Part shown: in pieces, positions 63,841 to 64,000 of the stretch | Layout of the letters: every line of letters begins with the position of its first letter | Position numbering within the stretch: the stretch's first letter is position 1 | NCBI GenBank assembly: GCA_963696875.1 | Contig: CAVOLQ010000003.1 | Span: 310,001 to 374,000, forward strand | Source of the DNA: Albibacterium sp963696875 | GTDB lineage: Bacteria > Bacteroidota > Bacteroidia > Sphingobacteriales > Sphingobacteriaceae | Reading direction: 5' to 3' | DNA: 64,000 bases | The notes under the pieces: model-generated | What the model saw: the letters and a program-made list of their open reading frames with translations, nothing else | Databases searched by the model: none | Told to the model about the DNA's origin: nothing | Made by a program: the position numbers and the translations under genes

Positions 63841-64000
63841 TTTAATAGAAACATACAAAGTTTTTCCTTTGCGCTCGTGGGTAACCGAAACCTTCCTAAG
63901 TTTAATCACCAATCAATTCTCTTTCATTTGTTTAAATCGACATCGATGTAGTAATACGACTACATTTCAATAGGCATTTAACTACGAAAGCTTGCTTTTT

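Larger units (their letters stand above)
63462..64000. other. Repeat-rich tail of the window
   Basis: There is no gene in 539 bases. It contains a 16-bp palindrome, a terminator and two heptamer arrays, listed separately. The last 160 bases show nothing recognisable. Confidence 0.6.

Noticed and set aside
1..64000. tRNA, rRNA or replication origin
   Set aside because: No cloverleaf, rRNA or DnaA-box cluster was recognised by eye; a tRNAscan-type search could not be run.

Overview
The window looks like a chromosomal stretch from a low-GC, Sphingobacteriaceae-type Bacteroidetes (Pedobacter/Sphingobacterium/Olivibacter-like). The grounds are the gene families (HYC_CC_PP, DUF3347, DUF4142, DUF983, Bacteroidetes-type CusA/CopA/CopB), A-rich leaders with few Shine-Dalgarno sequences, and several TAnnTTTG promoter boxes. 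The genus is not resolved, and no rRNA, tRNA or CRISPR was seen.

Layout. 1-5640: the end of a DnaQ-exonuclease/GIY-YIG protein, then a GC-rich, decayed island holding two tandem, independently frameshifted copies of a twin-arginine-signal protein gene and a frameshifted M19 membrane dipeptidase. 5940-22723: mostly intact housekeeping and accessory genes. These are a CPBP protease, the conserved tesA / ybbA-ybbP divergon, a GlxA-type regulator divergent from an SRPBCC-DoxX-SRPBCC cluster, a DMT exporter, oxidoreductases, a large MscS channel and a PQQ dehydrogenase with a cytochrome c domain. 22830-25810: a cobalamin riboswitch ahead of class Ia ribonucleotide reductase genes nrdB-nrdA, both broken by single-base homopolymer indels. 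25960-31470: a DUF4142 lipoprotein, a heterodimeric ABC exporter and a threonine-aldolase-like enzyme.

31516-48246 is a copper/silver efflux island: HYC_CC_PP protein, CusA-type RND pump (split by an in-frame TAG), TolC partner, two adaptors, DUF3347 protein (frameshifted), an AraC regulator with a metal-site-like N-terminus, DUF983 protein, CopA (frameshifted), a CopZ-like chaperone, topoisomerase III and a CopB-type ATPase. A trans-sulfuration PLP enzyme follows.

49761-64000 is a signalling and mobile region. A seven-domain hybrid kinase, a second small kinase and a LuxR-type response regulator are followed by two paralogous secreted beta-rich proteins. Next comes a 3.5-kb recombinase-in-trio (RIT) element with symmetric multi-arm termini, then a symmetric cluster of short repeats, a PD40/Ig-like lipoprotein, an IS5-type transposase remnant and a third copy of the secreted protein. 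Phase-locked degenerate 7-bp repeat arrays lie beside the secreted-protein genes.

The most interesting items are the RIT element with its repeat architecture, the heptamer arrays around the secreted-protein family, and the B12-riboswitch/RNR locus. Several disruptions fall in homopolymers, so assembly error must be excluded before calling pseudogenes.
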